Assembly: GCA_907163375.1 (NCBI GenBank)
Contig: CAJQUW010006842.1
Location: 5,001 to 69,000, forward strand
Direction of reading: 5' to 3'
Source: Prostheceraeus crozeri
Lineage: Eukaryota; Platyhelminthes; Polycladida; Euryleptidae
Length of the DNA stretch: 64,000 nt
The notes beneath the pieces were generated by a model, which searched no databases, was not told where the DNA came from, and was given only the letters and a program-made list of their open reading frames with translations. Positions 1 to 12,232 of the stretch are shown here, piece after piece. The number at the start of each line of letters is the position of its first letter. The stretch's first letter is position 1. The position numbers were made by a program, and so were the translations under genes.

Positions 1-796
1 TCCAGAGAATTGGCTGAAGAGCTTGCGACTGATTATGGTGTGCAACTTGACTCTTCTACCGTTCGGAGAAGACTCTTGGAGGCAGGACGGCCAGCTTATT
101 GGCCAATTAATAGTCCAGTATTAACGCCAGCAATGCGAGAAAAAAGACTTCAATGGGCGAAAGATCACAGGCATTGGGATATTGATGACTGGTCAAAAGT
201 CATGTTTACCGATGAAACATATAGAGCATATAGATGAGCATATAGATCCAACCACTCCAGACCCGCTTCGTGAGACGCATGGTTGGTGAGATTCCAAAAG
301 CAGATCACTTCGCTGCTCGATTTCGTCATCCTTTATAGCTAATGATATGGGGTTGCATGTCAATACGAAGTACAGGGCGCTTCCATGTCGTAGATGATCA
401 ATGAATAAAGAGGAGTACCTCCGAGTTCTGGAAAGCAGAGTGCTACCGTAGGCGCATGATTGGTGGGAAGGTGAGGCATGGATCCTTCAGCAAGACTACC
501 CGCCAAAGCCATACCGCCAAAGTGTGTAATATAAGTTCTTGCGTTTGAATAGAGTGCGGCTTTTGGAATGGCCGGGGAACAGCCCTGACCTGAACGTTAT
601 AGAGAACTTATGGTTCATCTTGAAGCAAAAAATTAATAAACATGAAGTGAAGACGAAGCAAGACATCATCAAGCAATACCTGGACATCTTGATGCGAACC
701 AATGAAATGACTGATATTTGCAAAAAACTTATAGAATCGATGCTTGGAAGAGTAGCAGAATGCATTAAGGCGAAAGGTGGACCGTTGACTTACTGA
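1..796 (+). pseudogene. Tc1/mariner transposase, decayed, DD35E-type spacing
   Basis: Encodes (in its ancestor) the DDE transposase that cuts and rejoins element ends. Visible parts: the end of the second helix-turn-helix and the start of the catalytic core at 10-237, with the first catalytic Asp in the motif MFTDET near 210; a second-Asp motif ILQQDYPPK at 482-508; and the C-terminal block PGNSPDLNVIENLW at 572-613, with catalytic Glu codon at 602-604, finishing at 796. The second Asp and the Glu are in the same frame with 35 residues between them. An in-frame stop at 527-529 and loss of frame in 238-480 show that it is dead. The N-terminal DNA-binding domain is before the window. Confidence 0.85.
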
Positions 797-1069
797 ACTT
801 TGCTATATCTCATGTGAATTAAGTTTGTTTCTATGAATTGCTAATTGATAAATGTATACATGGTTTTGCATTTACCAACAGCATGAAGGAAATCAGCTAA
901 AATATGCATTCTAATAAGCATTTACAATAGTCAGTACGATAGGATAACACTAAGATAAGTTTCCGAAATAGTTATACAAATATATGATACTTTATCGTTA
1001 CTTAACATCATAATTCGTCGAATATCTCACAAAATTTAGGGTGGGGCAATCTTTTTGCACAGTACTGTA
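1..1069 (+). mobile_element. Tc1/mariner element, 3' part (5' end outside window)
   Basis: The 3' part of a Tc1/mariner DNA transposon. It contains a decayed DDE transposase (next entry) and ends in a typical terminal sequence: on the minus strand the end reads CAGTACTGTGCAAAAAGATT, followed by a GC-rich CCCACCC stretch, and abuts TA at 1068-1069. The 5' terminal repeat lies before base 1, so total length is unknown. About 270 bp of non-coding DNA separates the transposase stop from the terminus. Confidence 0.85.
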
Positions 1070-1749
1070 CCTATCCATGTACCTATCCCTCGCAAGTAGG
1101 TCACAGTTTTCACTACTAAGAAGAACTAAAGAAAAGAATAAACAGCACAAGATCCAAGAATTCAAAGAAGAAGGCCAACTGGTCAGCAAAGATGTTCAAA
1201 GAATGGCGTGCGGAAAGGCAAAGAAATGGGATAGTCAGAGGTGATCATGTTTTCAAAGCATTTGAAGAAATGAGCAAGTCGGAACTGGATTCCCAACTGA
1301 TGTAACATGATGAAGTCGATGATGAAGACTTCCAGTTGACATCTTCAGTTTTATATGGTGCTAGACCGAATGCTTCCATCGATTCAACTGCATATATGTC
1401 AAACAATTCAACCAACATGAATGCAACAAGAATAGTGATGAACAATGAAACATGGCATCTACAAATGCCCGCAAGGAAGCAAATGAAGATGGATGTGAAC
1501 GCTGAGACAAACCACATCTCATTCCATTTATTTTGACTTCATATTCATATAGGCCTACTTACCGCTTTATCGTTCCTTGTAACGTACTGTATGTAGAGAT
1601 GTGATGTTTTGACTCTACATGTACATGTGAATTACTAATTAACTTGAATGATTGTTCAATTACAGATATCTTTAAACCAAACGTAGGGATATTCTCTGAA
1701 AATAACTCCCGGGCTATTGAGGGGATGTCTATGTACATCACGGTATATA
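1070..1749. other. No recognisable gene
   Basis: Short open frames occur here on both strands (for example 1336-1536 plus and 1245-1517 minus, which overlap antisense) but none resembles a known domain. No repeat structure was seen apart from the hairpin that follows. Confidence 0.5.
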
Positions 1750-1857
1750 GGATGGCTATGCGATTCTCTGACCTAGCTCGTGAAATTATTTGATATATCC
1801 CTCGGGATTCATCAAATAATTCCCCTCTCTATATCCCAGAGAATCGCATAGCCATCC
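1750..1857. repeat. Fold-back hairpin element, 108 bp
   Basis: A near-palindromic unit. The outer arms 1750-1770 and 1837-1857 are a perfect 21-bp inverted repeat beginning GGATGGCTATGCG. The inner arms 1784-1794 (AATTATTTGAT) and 1811-1821 are a perfect 11-bp inverted repeat around a 16-nt loop. The 12-mer GATGGCTATGCG recurs in the arm of another fold-back unit near 55.6 kb, so this is probably a small miniature element family. Confidence 0.75.
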
Positions 1858-2599
1858 TCTATCCATTACTTTAATTGGATAAATTTAACTCTACAAGCAC
1901 ATTGTGCATTGAACTACTAATCTAAATTCAAATGACTTCTTTTTATCATTCCAATGATTGAAAACAACTGAATTCTCCCATTCTCTGATTTGAAATAGCC
2001 ATTTGAATATATGCGCAAATTATGATTGAATAATCAATTTTTATATATAGCATTATCAAGATTCACTCCAATGTCTTCTTGCTCAGAGCAAAGGCATATG
2101 AGCATTTAAAAGTAATTGTAAAGAGCCACTAACTGAATGCAATTTTTGATGTATATCTGCAAGTGAACATGCATATTTTCATATTTGTAGATGCTACGCT
2201 TATTCATAATCCGAAACATGCAACGCGTGCCTGCTTTTCAAACTGTAATTATGACTCGCACCCGCCAAGGAAATTTCCATGTTATCAATAAATTATCTCG
2301 GTAATAAAATGCCTGGAAAATTCTGTCATATCTCGAAGAAATAATGATTTTAGCGTTCGCCATGATAGACATGATTGCAAACCGCACCAATGATACTCGA
2401 TTGCGCATCAACGACAAGGAAAATAATAATAAGAACGAGCGACAGGTTGTGTTTTCAAAAATCCAGGCCAGGATTCGGTTTCCACTCTGGAAGAAGCGCT
2501 GATCTCAACTTTTCATGCTTTTCAAATTCTAAGTAGTCCTTGGCCATGTCACTATCTCGTCTCTGGTTGACTGCGACATACAACCATTCGCTTTGCAGC

Positions 2600-2680
2600 T
2601 GAACAGCTGATATTATAGCCTTGTGATGCAGCACTCACTTTTGCAAGTAGAATAGCTGGGATCGAATCCCAACGCGGAAT
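2600..2680 (+). repeat. tRNA-derived SINE relic (weak)
   Basis: The sequence GGGATCGAATCCCAACG near 2655-2671 fits a pol III B box with flanking stem. A possible degraded A box (TAGCCTTGTGATGCAG) lies about 40 bp upstream. No tail or second copy was seen, so the call rests on the B box alone. Confidence 0.3.
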
Positions 2681-3940
2681 ATCGGCTTTCATTTTGTATT
2701 AATTTCCGTAAATAACGGATGAAATTATCATCCATCAAAGTGGAGTCCTATAGTATAGCAGTCACTTTAGACACTTTCGACATAATAACAAGGGTGGTTT
2801 CTGCCATTTCATGCTATCATCTTCTTGAAAAGGGCTAGACGCATGATTTTCTAGCAATTATATTTGAAAAGAGCGGGTCTGATTACATAAGAAATTATTT
2901 GCGAAATAAATATGAATGTTTATAATCCACTCCCAGAATGCAGTTTCGGTTTCATGTCCGCCATTTTGAATTCTTGCAATTTTCTCGAAAAGGGCCAATC
3001 GTATGATTTTCAAACCATGATTCTCGAAAATTTTGTACAAAACTACATGAGAAACCGTCGAGAAATGGGAGATTTTCAAAATGAGACCGCCTCTCCTGGC
3101 ACACCATGATGTAGTGTCAACAACTGTTTTCCATTGAATCATCAATAACTTAAAGAAATAATGCATTGAGTCGTTAACTGCTTTTGCATCAACAACTTTG
3201 AAACTATCACTGAGAGAATCCGCCACATTACAGAAAGAAAATATTTTTTAATCGATGTCGCACAGTATAAATTGACGACTAAAAACTATAGCATTATCCC
3301 AATATGAGGAAACTGAGTTCTATTTTGTGCTCAAATATTACACTTTACAGACGCCATGCAACTTAATATCCCTTTTCATATGAAATGATGCCAATACCAC
3401 GAAAGGAGAATATTCAAGAGATGAAAGCAACATTTGATACAATCCTTTACTGGAAACAGAGTTTAGCCGTCATCAGTGCAGTATGCCTGTAAAGAATCAG
3501 TAACTCATATGCAGACAAATCATCATCCTAATTACAGACATCAGCAATTAATGAAATACATGTAGTACAAACCTCCTTTCCTAGAGCTCGTTTCCAAAAT
3601 TTGAAATTTACAAAGACCAATGCAAATAGCTCATTCATGTTTGCGCTTCATGAACACACAAAGGTGAGCTGCCGGATTTCCAAGCACATCCACCTACCGA
3701 TTTTAACATTTGCTGATTTTTACAATAGGGCATACTGGTGACGGCTAAAAAGCCAAAAACGCTTGCAGTCTAGCCTGAAAAAACTTCATCAGTGCTTGTA
3801 GCTCCGGCAATGATTCAAATCAAACCTTGCTCTCATTTCTTGTATATCAAACATATGTAATAAAAAGCAATGGCATGTCTAGAACAACTTTTGGCTGTTA
3901 GACACGATTATGATAGCTATTTTATTAAAGTTGAGCCGCC

Positions 3941-4243
3941 ATGGCATACGCAAACGCAACATCAACACGAAAATATATCCTTGTCACTTCTGCAGTTGCT
4001 TGCGAGATTTCAATTTTCGGTGGTGTCTTCACCGAATTTTGTTTAGCCGCTTTTGTGAAAAGTGATCGTACAAAGTATTCTTTAGTCACTCCCCTGTACT
4101 ACCGAAACTTCTCGGTAGATTTCTGCTTCATGTTTCTTGAAGGACGCGTTTTGGAAAGCATCAAAGCAATCACAACCACAGAATTAAATATTTTGTTTAT
4201 CTGCTTCGGTTTGCTAGAAGTGTTTTCATTAATACGAAACTGA
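3941..4243 (+). CDS. Hypothetical 100-residue open frame
   Basis: A 100-codon frame whose start sits in an ideal vertebrate-style context (GCCGCCATGG). The product is moderately hydrophobic, with possible membrane stretches around residues 12-37 and 84-97, and has no motif I recognise. There are no nearby exons, no polyadenylation pattern and no second copy, so chance is the most likely explanation; the start context is the only reason to list it. Confidence 0.15.
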   Translation: MAYANATSTRKYILVTSAVACEISIFGGVFTEFCLAAFVKSDRTKYSLVTPLYYRNFSVDFCFMFLEGRVLESIKAITTTELNILFICFGLLEVFSLIRN

Positions 4244-5577
4244 CGGCACGTAGAGGAACCTATATGTGCAGAAGGAATTCCTAATACCTTTCAGAGATAG
4301 GAAAAAAGTCGTGCGTCGCTTGCGGATTAATGTGAGATCCAGCATAGTGCTTCGATTGCCAAAATTCCTTCAGATTCGAAAAATTCAGATCATTGCCCAC
4401 AAGTTTTTTCCATAATGTTGGCCTTTCCGATCATTATTAAAGAAAGTAGCAGGCGTATGAAAATTAGTTCAGTTGATGATTTCACATTCTCTCCTCGGCA
4501 TTGCTCACTGTATAGTGCATACATTGATTCGAAGCCAGGCGTCGATGTGTGTTTTGGTGTGTGCGAAGTGATATCACAGCACGCACGCATGCATCTCTCA
4601 CTGGCTCTGGTGTCCCCTGCTGACAGCTTATTGTTTGCATTTCCAATAGCAAGCGATACACGAATCATCCATTCGAGGAGCAATTTGTCAATTCTTAGTC
4701 CATGAGCCGAGTCTAAAATTGGTAATGTAGATGGTGGCAAAAATATTTTTATCCTGAACACTCAAAAACTGAATGTACTTCAACATCGCCCATGATAACC
4801 CATTTGAAATGGTAGCCATAGACCAGCAGTTGCAAATGTTTGTCGCGGACATTTTCGCCTACGATTTCTTGGAATTTGACATATTTTTGACGCTCATAAA
4901 TATAATATGAACTTTGATAAATATTCAATAATGTTAAAATTATATTTATTAACATTTATATTTTGTTCACAAATAATCAAATCACTTTTTTTAAGAGAGG
5001 AGACATGATTTAGGAAATTTGAGACTCGTGGTCGCTGATTGTTCCGAGCCAGGCATTCTTCTTTGCATCTAGTCTTGCCAAATACCAATGTCTGGTTGTG
5101 AAAGGAAACTGACGTTTAAAAATCATTGATGTGTCCTTAGGCGTTGGAAGCTATGATTGGATTTTGGAGGTTGAGTACAATATGTATAGTTGTTTGAAGT
5201 CAAAAAGCAATAAAATACTGAATTAATATTTAGTGTTAATGCATTCAGTATTGAGTTTTGATCAATACCTCCTTGATTTAACCTGACCCAGGTATGTGAT
5301 CAACTGAAGAATATTATAGTCATGGTTCCAATAGGCTTGCATCTTCTGTATATTTCGCATGTACAAAATACATAATATGAATAGAAGAATCTTCTAAAAT
5401 TCCCCAGAAGGTGAAGCTTTAAGTAGTATCGTTTTTAATTTAAATACTAAATACTTTATCGGATTTCCGAACAGCTGATTTCTAAAAACCACGTGGTTTG
5501 CTCCTTTTTCCTCGATTAATCGAGATATATCAATTACAATCTATCTAGAAATTCTATCTAATTGATTTTTTTTCGGT

Positions 5578-8500
5578 ATGTCAAGTTCGTCTGATACAGA
5601 TTTTCAGTTCAAACGTCCAAAACTATCTTGTGCTATACACTGTTCAGATGATAGAGGTAGCTTAGTCGCACCTGCTAGTATTGAGTCATGGAGAACCATT
5701 CTAAGAGCCGCAGAAATAAGGAACCACACGCCAATACTTGAACTAGCAAGTGAATGTCCAGACGATAGCTTTCCTCCCATTTTGTATCATAGGAAATGTC
5801 GCAGTATATTCACCATGAAGAAAACTCTCGATGGCATTTTAGCTAAAGGTGAGTCAGAATCAATTGAAGCTTACACTGATGATTCTGAAAACATAGCGAG
5901 TCTTCCAAGTACATCTTTAAGTGAAACAATCAGAAGATCTTGTAGAGGAGATCCACAGTCTGTAAGGACCTATGATGACATATGCATTTTTTGTAAAAAG
6001 CGTGACAAGTATGCAAAGGGTTCCAAAAGTAGAGAGGGTTTAACCAAGTGTAGAGAGCTAAGAGCAGATGATTGTAAGCCGTGAACTTGTTGCTGCCGAA
6101 GCACACTATCATAGATCGTGTTACCGAATTTATACAAAGTGCTTGCAAACAAGGCATAGTCAAAATAATGCAACGGTGGCAGAAATAGATTCAACATATT
6201 ATGAAGCAGAGGAAGCCGATTTTGAAAAAGTTTTCAAGTCCATTCGTGAGACTCTTATTGTTTATCCCACTGTCATACCATTTACAGATCTGACGAATAT
6301 ATTGATATCAGAAATGAGGAACTTAGGTCAAGAGGAAATGAGGCAATCAACTAAGAAACAGCTGCGGAACAGAATTGAAACAGAGTTTGTCGAAGTATTG
6401 CGCATTGTAGCTAAGGAAAATGGACGATTTTGGTATATCCTGATAGCTTATCCAGAGATAGCTTAGCGAAGCAATGGTTCGAGATTATTGAGGAATTGCA
6501 CAAACACAAAGCACAGAACACAGAATCCAGTATTTCCAAATGTGCACGAGAGATCAGAGATGATGTTCGTAACTTCAATGTTGAGCAAATATGGCCTCCA
6601 CAAGTATCAGATCTAGAATCAATGGAACATGGGCCCCACTCATTATTGAAGTTTTTGAAAATACTCCTCACAGGTTGCACTGATAGCGATTGCGAAGAAT
6701 CTTTCAATTGTTCTAGAATTCAGCGACTGACTTCATCTTTTAGTCAAGATATAGTGTACGCTATAACTCACGGCAAAGTTAAGCCAGCCAAACACATCAT
6801 TTTACCATTTGCTGTGAAGTCATTGACAGGAAATATTGAGTTGATCAGCATGTTGAACAGACTTGGCCATGGTGTTTCTTATTCCACATTAGAGGAAATA
6901 GATACAGCACTTTGTCTTCAAAAGTTGGCGGTAGGAGATTCAGTTCTGCTACCGAAGTCGATTAAAAAGGGGGTGTTCACAACTTTAGCTTGGGACAACA
7001 TTGATAGACTGGAGGAAACATTAAGTGGAGAAGGTACCTCACATCGGGTAAATGGAATAGCTGTTCAAGCAGCAATGTCAGGAGAATTCGAAAACGAAAA
7101 TTCCCTGCCACTTGTTCCGAAAACCAAAGCAAGGAATGTTGATGTGATGAGTATGACGCTTCCAATTTATAACGCCGGTGGGCGAATGAATCCACCAAAG
7201 ACAAAAACCAATGACCTAGACCTTTCATTAGTCTTTCAAGATTCTGTAATCATATCTCGTCGATGGCTAGTCAACTGAATAAAAATATTTGTAATTGGAC
7301 AGGGTTCAATATTCTTACACGAAAGAATGTTTCTGTTTCACCGGATTCTATAGGTTATTTGCCTACTATAAATGCACCAACAACTCAAATGTCAACCGTG
7401 AACGAGATATTGAGGCAATCCATCAACATAATGAACTCCGTTCATACGTTGAGTCATATGAGGACTCTTGAGTCATCCAATTTTTCAAATTTCTATAACA
7501 AAATCAATAATCAAGAAGAATGTTTAAAATGTTTGAAGCGATTCTCTGAGTTTCTTATTTTCCTTCGACAATCGAACGGTGAACTGTCAGCATTTTGGAT
7601 GACGTATGTAGACATGGTTGAAAACCTATTGAGTCTCATCAGAGCATCTAGAGAAGGCAACTGGTTACTTCACCTTAGTGCGATAAGATCAATTCTCCCA
7701 TGGTGCTTCGCGTATGATAAAGTCAACTACTCTAGATACTTGTCTTACTATTTTGCTCAAATGACTAACTTAGAGAGCGACCATCCAGACATTTACACGG
7801 ACTTCATGCAAGGTGGGTTTTCTGTTCAATTAGGAAAACACAATCCATTCGGACGAATTCCTGTTGACCAGGCTATAGAAGAAACCGTGAACAAAGACAC
7901 ACAAACGTCGGGTGGAACAAAAAGGTTTCAGCTTAAAACCTAGGGCGATAGCCAGATATTATTTAACATCAGAGATGAGAAGTCAGTATTTACGGCAACT
8001 GCGAAATATGGGCAGAGTAAACTCCAGTAATCGTTTCACTCACCCAGATCTGCAAGAATCGAGAATCGCAAAGGATAGGTCAAGTGTCAATACTTTAGTA
8101 GAGATTATGGAAAGCAGTTGGGTTAATCCCTTGCGATTGCTGGTTCCATCTGATATTGTCAGTATCTCATCAGGCTTAGATGTTCCAAAAGAAATAGTTA
8201 GCGACCTTCTTAATGCTGGGAAAATTGGTGAAGAATCATATCAAAAATTCAAGTGCGAGAGATTAGAAGACCTGACAACAACGAAGTTTCTTGATAGATT
8301 AAAACGAAACAATCTGAAAACATTTGCAAATATGAGTCAGTGCAACAAAATCACTCAAAGTAAGGAAAAAGAAATCATTTTAAAAGCCGACAGAAATATC
8401 TTTGGAAAACTAATCATCGCATCACAAAACAAAAACCTTGACCTTAGAGAAGTGCTTAAGCATCCGCTAGGACCCATGCCTTGGTCTTTATCAAATGCCG

Positions 8501-9640
8501 ATGGTTCACTAAGAAAAACAAATAAGTCCTCTCTGGCACGTGATTTGGAAAAACTGATAGCTGCTGCGGAGAACGTGAAATTCGATGCCTGCATTGTTGA
8601 TGGCATGTCACTAGTTCAAAAAATGATGGGTGATGGAAAGGTATTCGAAGACATTGCGCGTATTCTTTTCATCAGGTGTTACGAGAGGCAGGTGACAGCC
8701 TTCGAATTGATGTTGTACTCGACGTTTATCGCAATGTGTCAATTAAGACGGTCGAAAGATTCAGGCGTGGTTCGGACGGCAATAGATGGAAAAATATTGC
8801 ACCAGGTCACAAAGTATTTCAGTGGAGACGAATGCTGCGAAATTCAGAAAGTAAGAAAGTGCAATTGGCATTTATTGTAAACCAATGGAGAGGTTCTGAA
8901 TATCGATGCCTTCTAGAAAACAAGCAGCTTTTTGTTACTGATGAAGAAATATGCTACTGCATAACCAAAAATGAGTGTTACAACGTTGAAGAGCTTGCAT
9001 CGAATCATGAAGAGGCAGATACTCGCATGTTTTTACATGCAAACCATGCTGGTTTGAATGGATTCAACCGTGTCCTTAAAGTAAGCGACGATACGGATGT
9101 ATTAATTCTCGGCCTAGCACACTGCAGCCAGATTCGATGTCACTTGTTCAAGAAAAGTGGCACTCAGAATAGAACGAAGTACGTTGATCTCACAGCTTTG
9201 GCAAGAAGTCTTGGAGATGAAGTATGTGAAGCTCTTGTAGGCCTTCACTCACTGACAGGATGCGATACAACAAGTGTATTTGCTGAAAGGGGAAAAATGA
9301 GTGCCCTTAAACTTATTAGGCAAGAAGAACCACTCCAGAAGACATTCAAGACATTGGACTCCTCTTGGCCTGTCACAGATGAACTGCAGAAGTCCATTGA
9401 GTCTTTTGTTTGCAAGCTCTACATGAGATCTTCCACCACGAACGACATGTGATGTTCTGCTCAAAGAAAGGAGAAATTGAGTCAACCCAGTTACCTCCAT
9501 GCAGAGACTGCTTGCTAAAACATCTGCGACGATCAAATTATCAGGCAGGCATCTGGAGACGTGCTCTGGAGAACAGACCTTATGTGCCGGATCCAAGCAA
9601 TCATGGATGGAAGTATGATGATGCCGGTAGGTTATTACGA
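5578..9640 (+). pseudogene. Multi-copy FEN1/PIN-like nuclease family protein, broken copy
   Basis: An intronless-looking coding unit of about 1,300 codons, broken by roughly six frame changes. The N-terminal part (5578-6090) has a Ser/Asp-rich start, a region with HxxC-type residues (LYHRKCRSIF) and a CIFC pair; with AEAHYHRSCY (near 6090-6125) this suggests a CxxC...HxxxC zinc site. The middle, 6150-8500, is alpha-helical in character and unrecognised. The C-terminal part carries, in order, FDACIVDGMSLVQK (about 8580), NHEEADTRMFLH (about 9003), SDDTDVLILGLAH (about 9082) and HSLTGCDTTSVF (about 9246). These acidic blocks match the order in FEN1/XPG PIN-domain nucleases (D, EEAD, DxD, GCD). 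From memory, relatives are numerous and uncharacterised in cnidarians, molluscs and echinoderms. Function and mobility are inferences. A splice-donor-like GGTAGGT follows GWKYDDAG at about 9627, so a last exon may be missing. Confidence 0.7.
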
Positions 9641-11969
9641 ATAAATACGATCACTTTTATTTGTCATCTTTCTTTTCATCGTTTTGTCATTTTGTATATG
9701 CCCTCTAAATGTCCGAATTCTCAGTGTATGATAATGAGTATATTAAGATGAAAAATAATAGCCTCGCTTGCCACTAGTCGACTCAGTTCAATTTCATTTC
9801 ATTGCTTCCATTAACACTAATCAGTTCATTACTAAATTACCTAGTAATACAAAAATTAGATTTTTGAACCTAGTAATTTGCTGTTCTAACTGGGAAATTT
9901 CGTATTTTCAAACGTTTGTCTGTTATCAGTATTTCTTTTCAGGGAATATAAAAACTCAGCATCATAGTGTTTAGCCAAATCTGTGAACAGTCTTGCTTTG
10001 TCATTGATGGGAAGCAAGAACGAATGAGATTCATCAAGTGGAGAAAGTAATCTCTGTTATATTCAATCATGTGCAACTGATTAATTTATAAGCTTTTCAA
10101 ATTCTTGACTTGATTTGACGGTCTGTGTAGGCCTATATCAGATTTTGTCCCGCATGACCATCCGGCAGGATTTGCACCTCTGTCAATCTTTGACCAGGTG
10201 CAGCATCTGCTGCGTTGGGAGTAGATTGTTGACTGATCGTAGCTGCTGCCACCACGTGATTCGAAAACGAGTTCCGTGAATCATCTCGTGCAGCAGCATT
10301 TTCGGCCAACAACTCTCTTCCATCCTCTCAAATTCACCATTTCTATATTTTGAATCCAATTTTTAGTTGCTGTATGTGTGTTTACCTTATAAACGAATAC
10401 ACTTTACAAGGTTTTCCCATGTAGATTACTATTGGTGATAATTACAGACTTACTGATAAGTAATTCACTGATAATGATCTAATTTTGCGTCAGTATCGAA
10501 GTGCAAATTACACCTAATAAATGTACCTAATACATCTCGGTTGGTGTCAGGATCGAATACATAAATTGTTTTGCATGTTGCTTGGTAGTTGATTGGATGG
10601 AGGGCCCTTCTGCACCATTAGCAGTATTGGCATTGCCTTGCTCCTATTTCAGTAGCAGAAATGAAATCTAAGAACAAGTTTCTATTTATGACTTTGACTA
10701 TGATGACGATGAATAAATGTAAAGGATTAATACTATGTTCTGCCTCTTAAAAAACAAACCTTCATGAAGAGTTAAGGTCTTACTGATTCTCACTTTCTAT
10801 TGCATAGGAAATTACGCAGTTGATGATAATAGCCCTTGGTGAAGCAGAACGTTACTCTGCACATTTCTTTTCGACAAATCGTGTATTAGATGTATCTAAG
10901 TGGGTCAAGCACATGACACTACGTCTTCACTAGGATGCAGGTACCTTTGAAAACACTCACTTACTAATCAGAAGTAAGTAGAAATCAACTTCGCAAAAAC
11001 TTCAAAACTAACTTCTCTTATTACTACTAGTGTGAAAAACTCACTTTTTGGCAAAAATTACCATACAGTTAATCAACCGGAGCGACCGGTGCAATGTTGC
11101 TCTTACGGCTACTGTGGCATCTAGGCGAGTAATATATTACCTCGAAATGTGCAAAACATATCACTTTGCAGTGAATTCTGCATGAGTCTTTTGGAGTCGC
11201 TAGGATGTAGGTTCACTTCGCTTGAAATTTCTCTAAATCTATCAAAAAATTGCCAGAGAAAAAAACAACAATCGAAGACTCATTGAAGATATATACTTCA
11301 TGTTGTATTGAGTGATTCGGAGTATCCCAAATCTCAGAAACGGCAAAATGTGTGAAAGAACAATGTTCCTCCTCAGCCGGTGTAATAGCCGCGTGACCGA
11401 AAGTGTACTGACTCAGCCGGTGTCACTGCATAGCTAAAAAGTCAATAACAACCGTGATTAAAAAAAATCAGTCTTATTTCCAAGATTGCGGATTGTTCGT
11501 CATCCACAAATTCATTTTACCATGACATGATCATGCGACCTTGGAATTGAATTAGTTAGTTGATGACATCATTACTTCTAATGTTTATGACAAAAATTCC
11601 GGAGAACCCTTATAAGTAAAAACACATCAAACTAACAAAAATTTATTTTTATTGAATGCAAATACAGCTAACATCACACAATGTTGATCTGATAACGACT
11701 AATGTATATACATGTATATCCAAGTTGAAGCTGGAAAGCAACATTGGTATCAGCTTTATTTTCTAGCAGCTGGGATATTTAAAATTCCGCTATTAGTGTA
11801 ACCATAATGATATCAGAGACATGAATAGAAAACATTACGAAAATATTTAAACAATTCATTTCGTGAGCATGAAAATCTCATGACGCTTTGCCACTCTTGG
11901 TATTGCCAAAATTGAATAATTTCCTATCTGGCTCATGGACTATCTGTGATGTGCCATTTCGATATTAAG
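9641..11969. other. Gene-poor stretch before the LTR element
   Basis: No recognisable gene or repeat pair over about 2.3 kb. One GC-richer island near 10.15-10.33 kb holds a minus-strand open frame (separate entry). The words ACCGG and CAGCCGGTGT recur at 11.08-11.43 kb, but no terminal repeats could be paired with them. Confidence 0.5.
10140..10333 (-). CDS. Possible orphan exon, unrecognised
   Basis: On the minus strand an open frame of about 63 codons without a start codon crosses a GC-richer island. The product is hydrophilic and Ala/Asn/Ser-rich, containing RELLAENAAARDDSRNSF and LTEVQILPDGHAGQN. Its composition is less AT-biased than its surroundings, which is why it is listed. I see no convincing splice sites and no similarity. 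It could be a relic exon of the coding unit upstream on the other strand, or chance. Confidence 0.15.
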
Positions 11970-11974
11970 GTTGC
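11970..11974. repeat. Target-site duplication GTTGC, left
   Basis: These five bases directly before the left LTR are repeated at 16507-16511 directly after the right LTR, as expected for integrase-mediated insertion. Confidence 0.9.
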
Positions 11975-12114
11975 TGTGATGTTTATCTGTACTAAATATA
12001 TATGTTATCATGGATTGTAAACATTTGAATATGTGTTTCAATAGAAAAGTGAACTTCGCACTGGACTCTTGACTTCTGTATATTTCAACATGTACCTTTT
12101 ATAGAAGAGTCACA
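11975..12114 (+). repeat. Left LTR, 140 bp
   Basis: Begins TGTGATG and ends GTCACA. By eye it is base-for-base identical to 16367-16506. Confidence 0.95.
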
Positions 12115-12115
12115 G

Positions 12116-12133
12116 TGGCGTCACGAGCAGGAT
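12116..12133 (+). promoter_or_regulatory. Primer-binding site, tRNA-Ser type
   Basis: TGGCGTCACGAGCAGGAT begins two bases after the left LTR. Its complement ends in CCA preceded by a G discriminator and a 7-nt acceptor arm, and ATCCTGCTC matches the T-arm side of eukaryotic tRNA-Ser genes. Assignment to serine is from family knowledge. Confidence 0.75.
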
Positions 12134-12232
12134 TATATTTTCTGGCTGCACAATTGATTTATATATAGGATATATATATACATAGAATTATTTGTTTATG
12201 AGAAAGGACATAACTTCAGCCGGTTTTCGAAA

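Larger units (their letters stand above)
1858..5577. other. Long gene-poor stretch
   Basis: About 3.7 kb without a recognisable gene. It holds a weak tRNA-like relic (2600-2680), a 100-codon open frame with a strong start context (3941), and a 14-bp perfect palindrome AAACCACGTGGTTT with a CACGTG core near 5488-5501, about 80 bp before the start of the next coding unit. The overlapping open frames at 4390-4761 minus and 4415-4705 plus are antisense to each other and match nothing known to me. Confidence 0.5.

Noticed and set aside
496-765. Minus-strand open frame of 89 codons
   Set aside because: It is the exact antisense shadow of the Tc1 transposase C-terminus.
4390-4761. Overlapping 123- and 96-codon frames on opposite strands
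   Set aside because: Neither has a recognisable domain or splice context; antisense pairs of this size are expected by chance where stop codons are locally rare.
9629-9951. Intron joining GWKYDDAG to sequence after TTTCTTTTCAG at 9941
   Set aside because: The acceptor looks good but the downstream frame stops after about ten codons and has no resemblance to the family C-terminus as I remember it.
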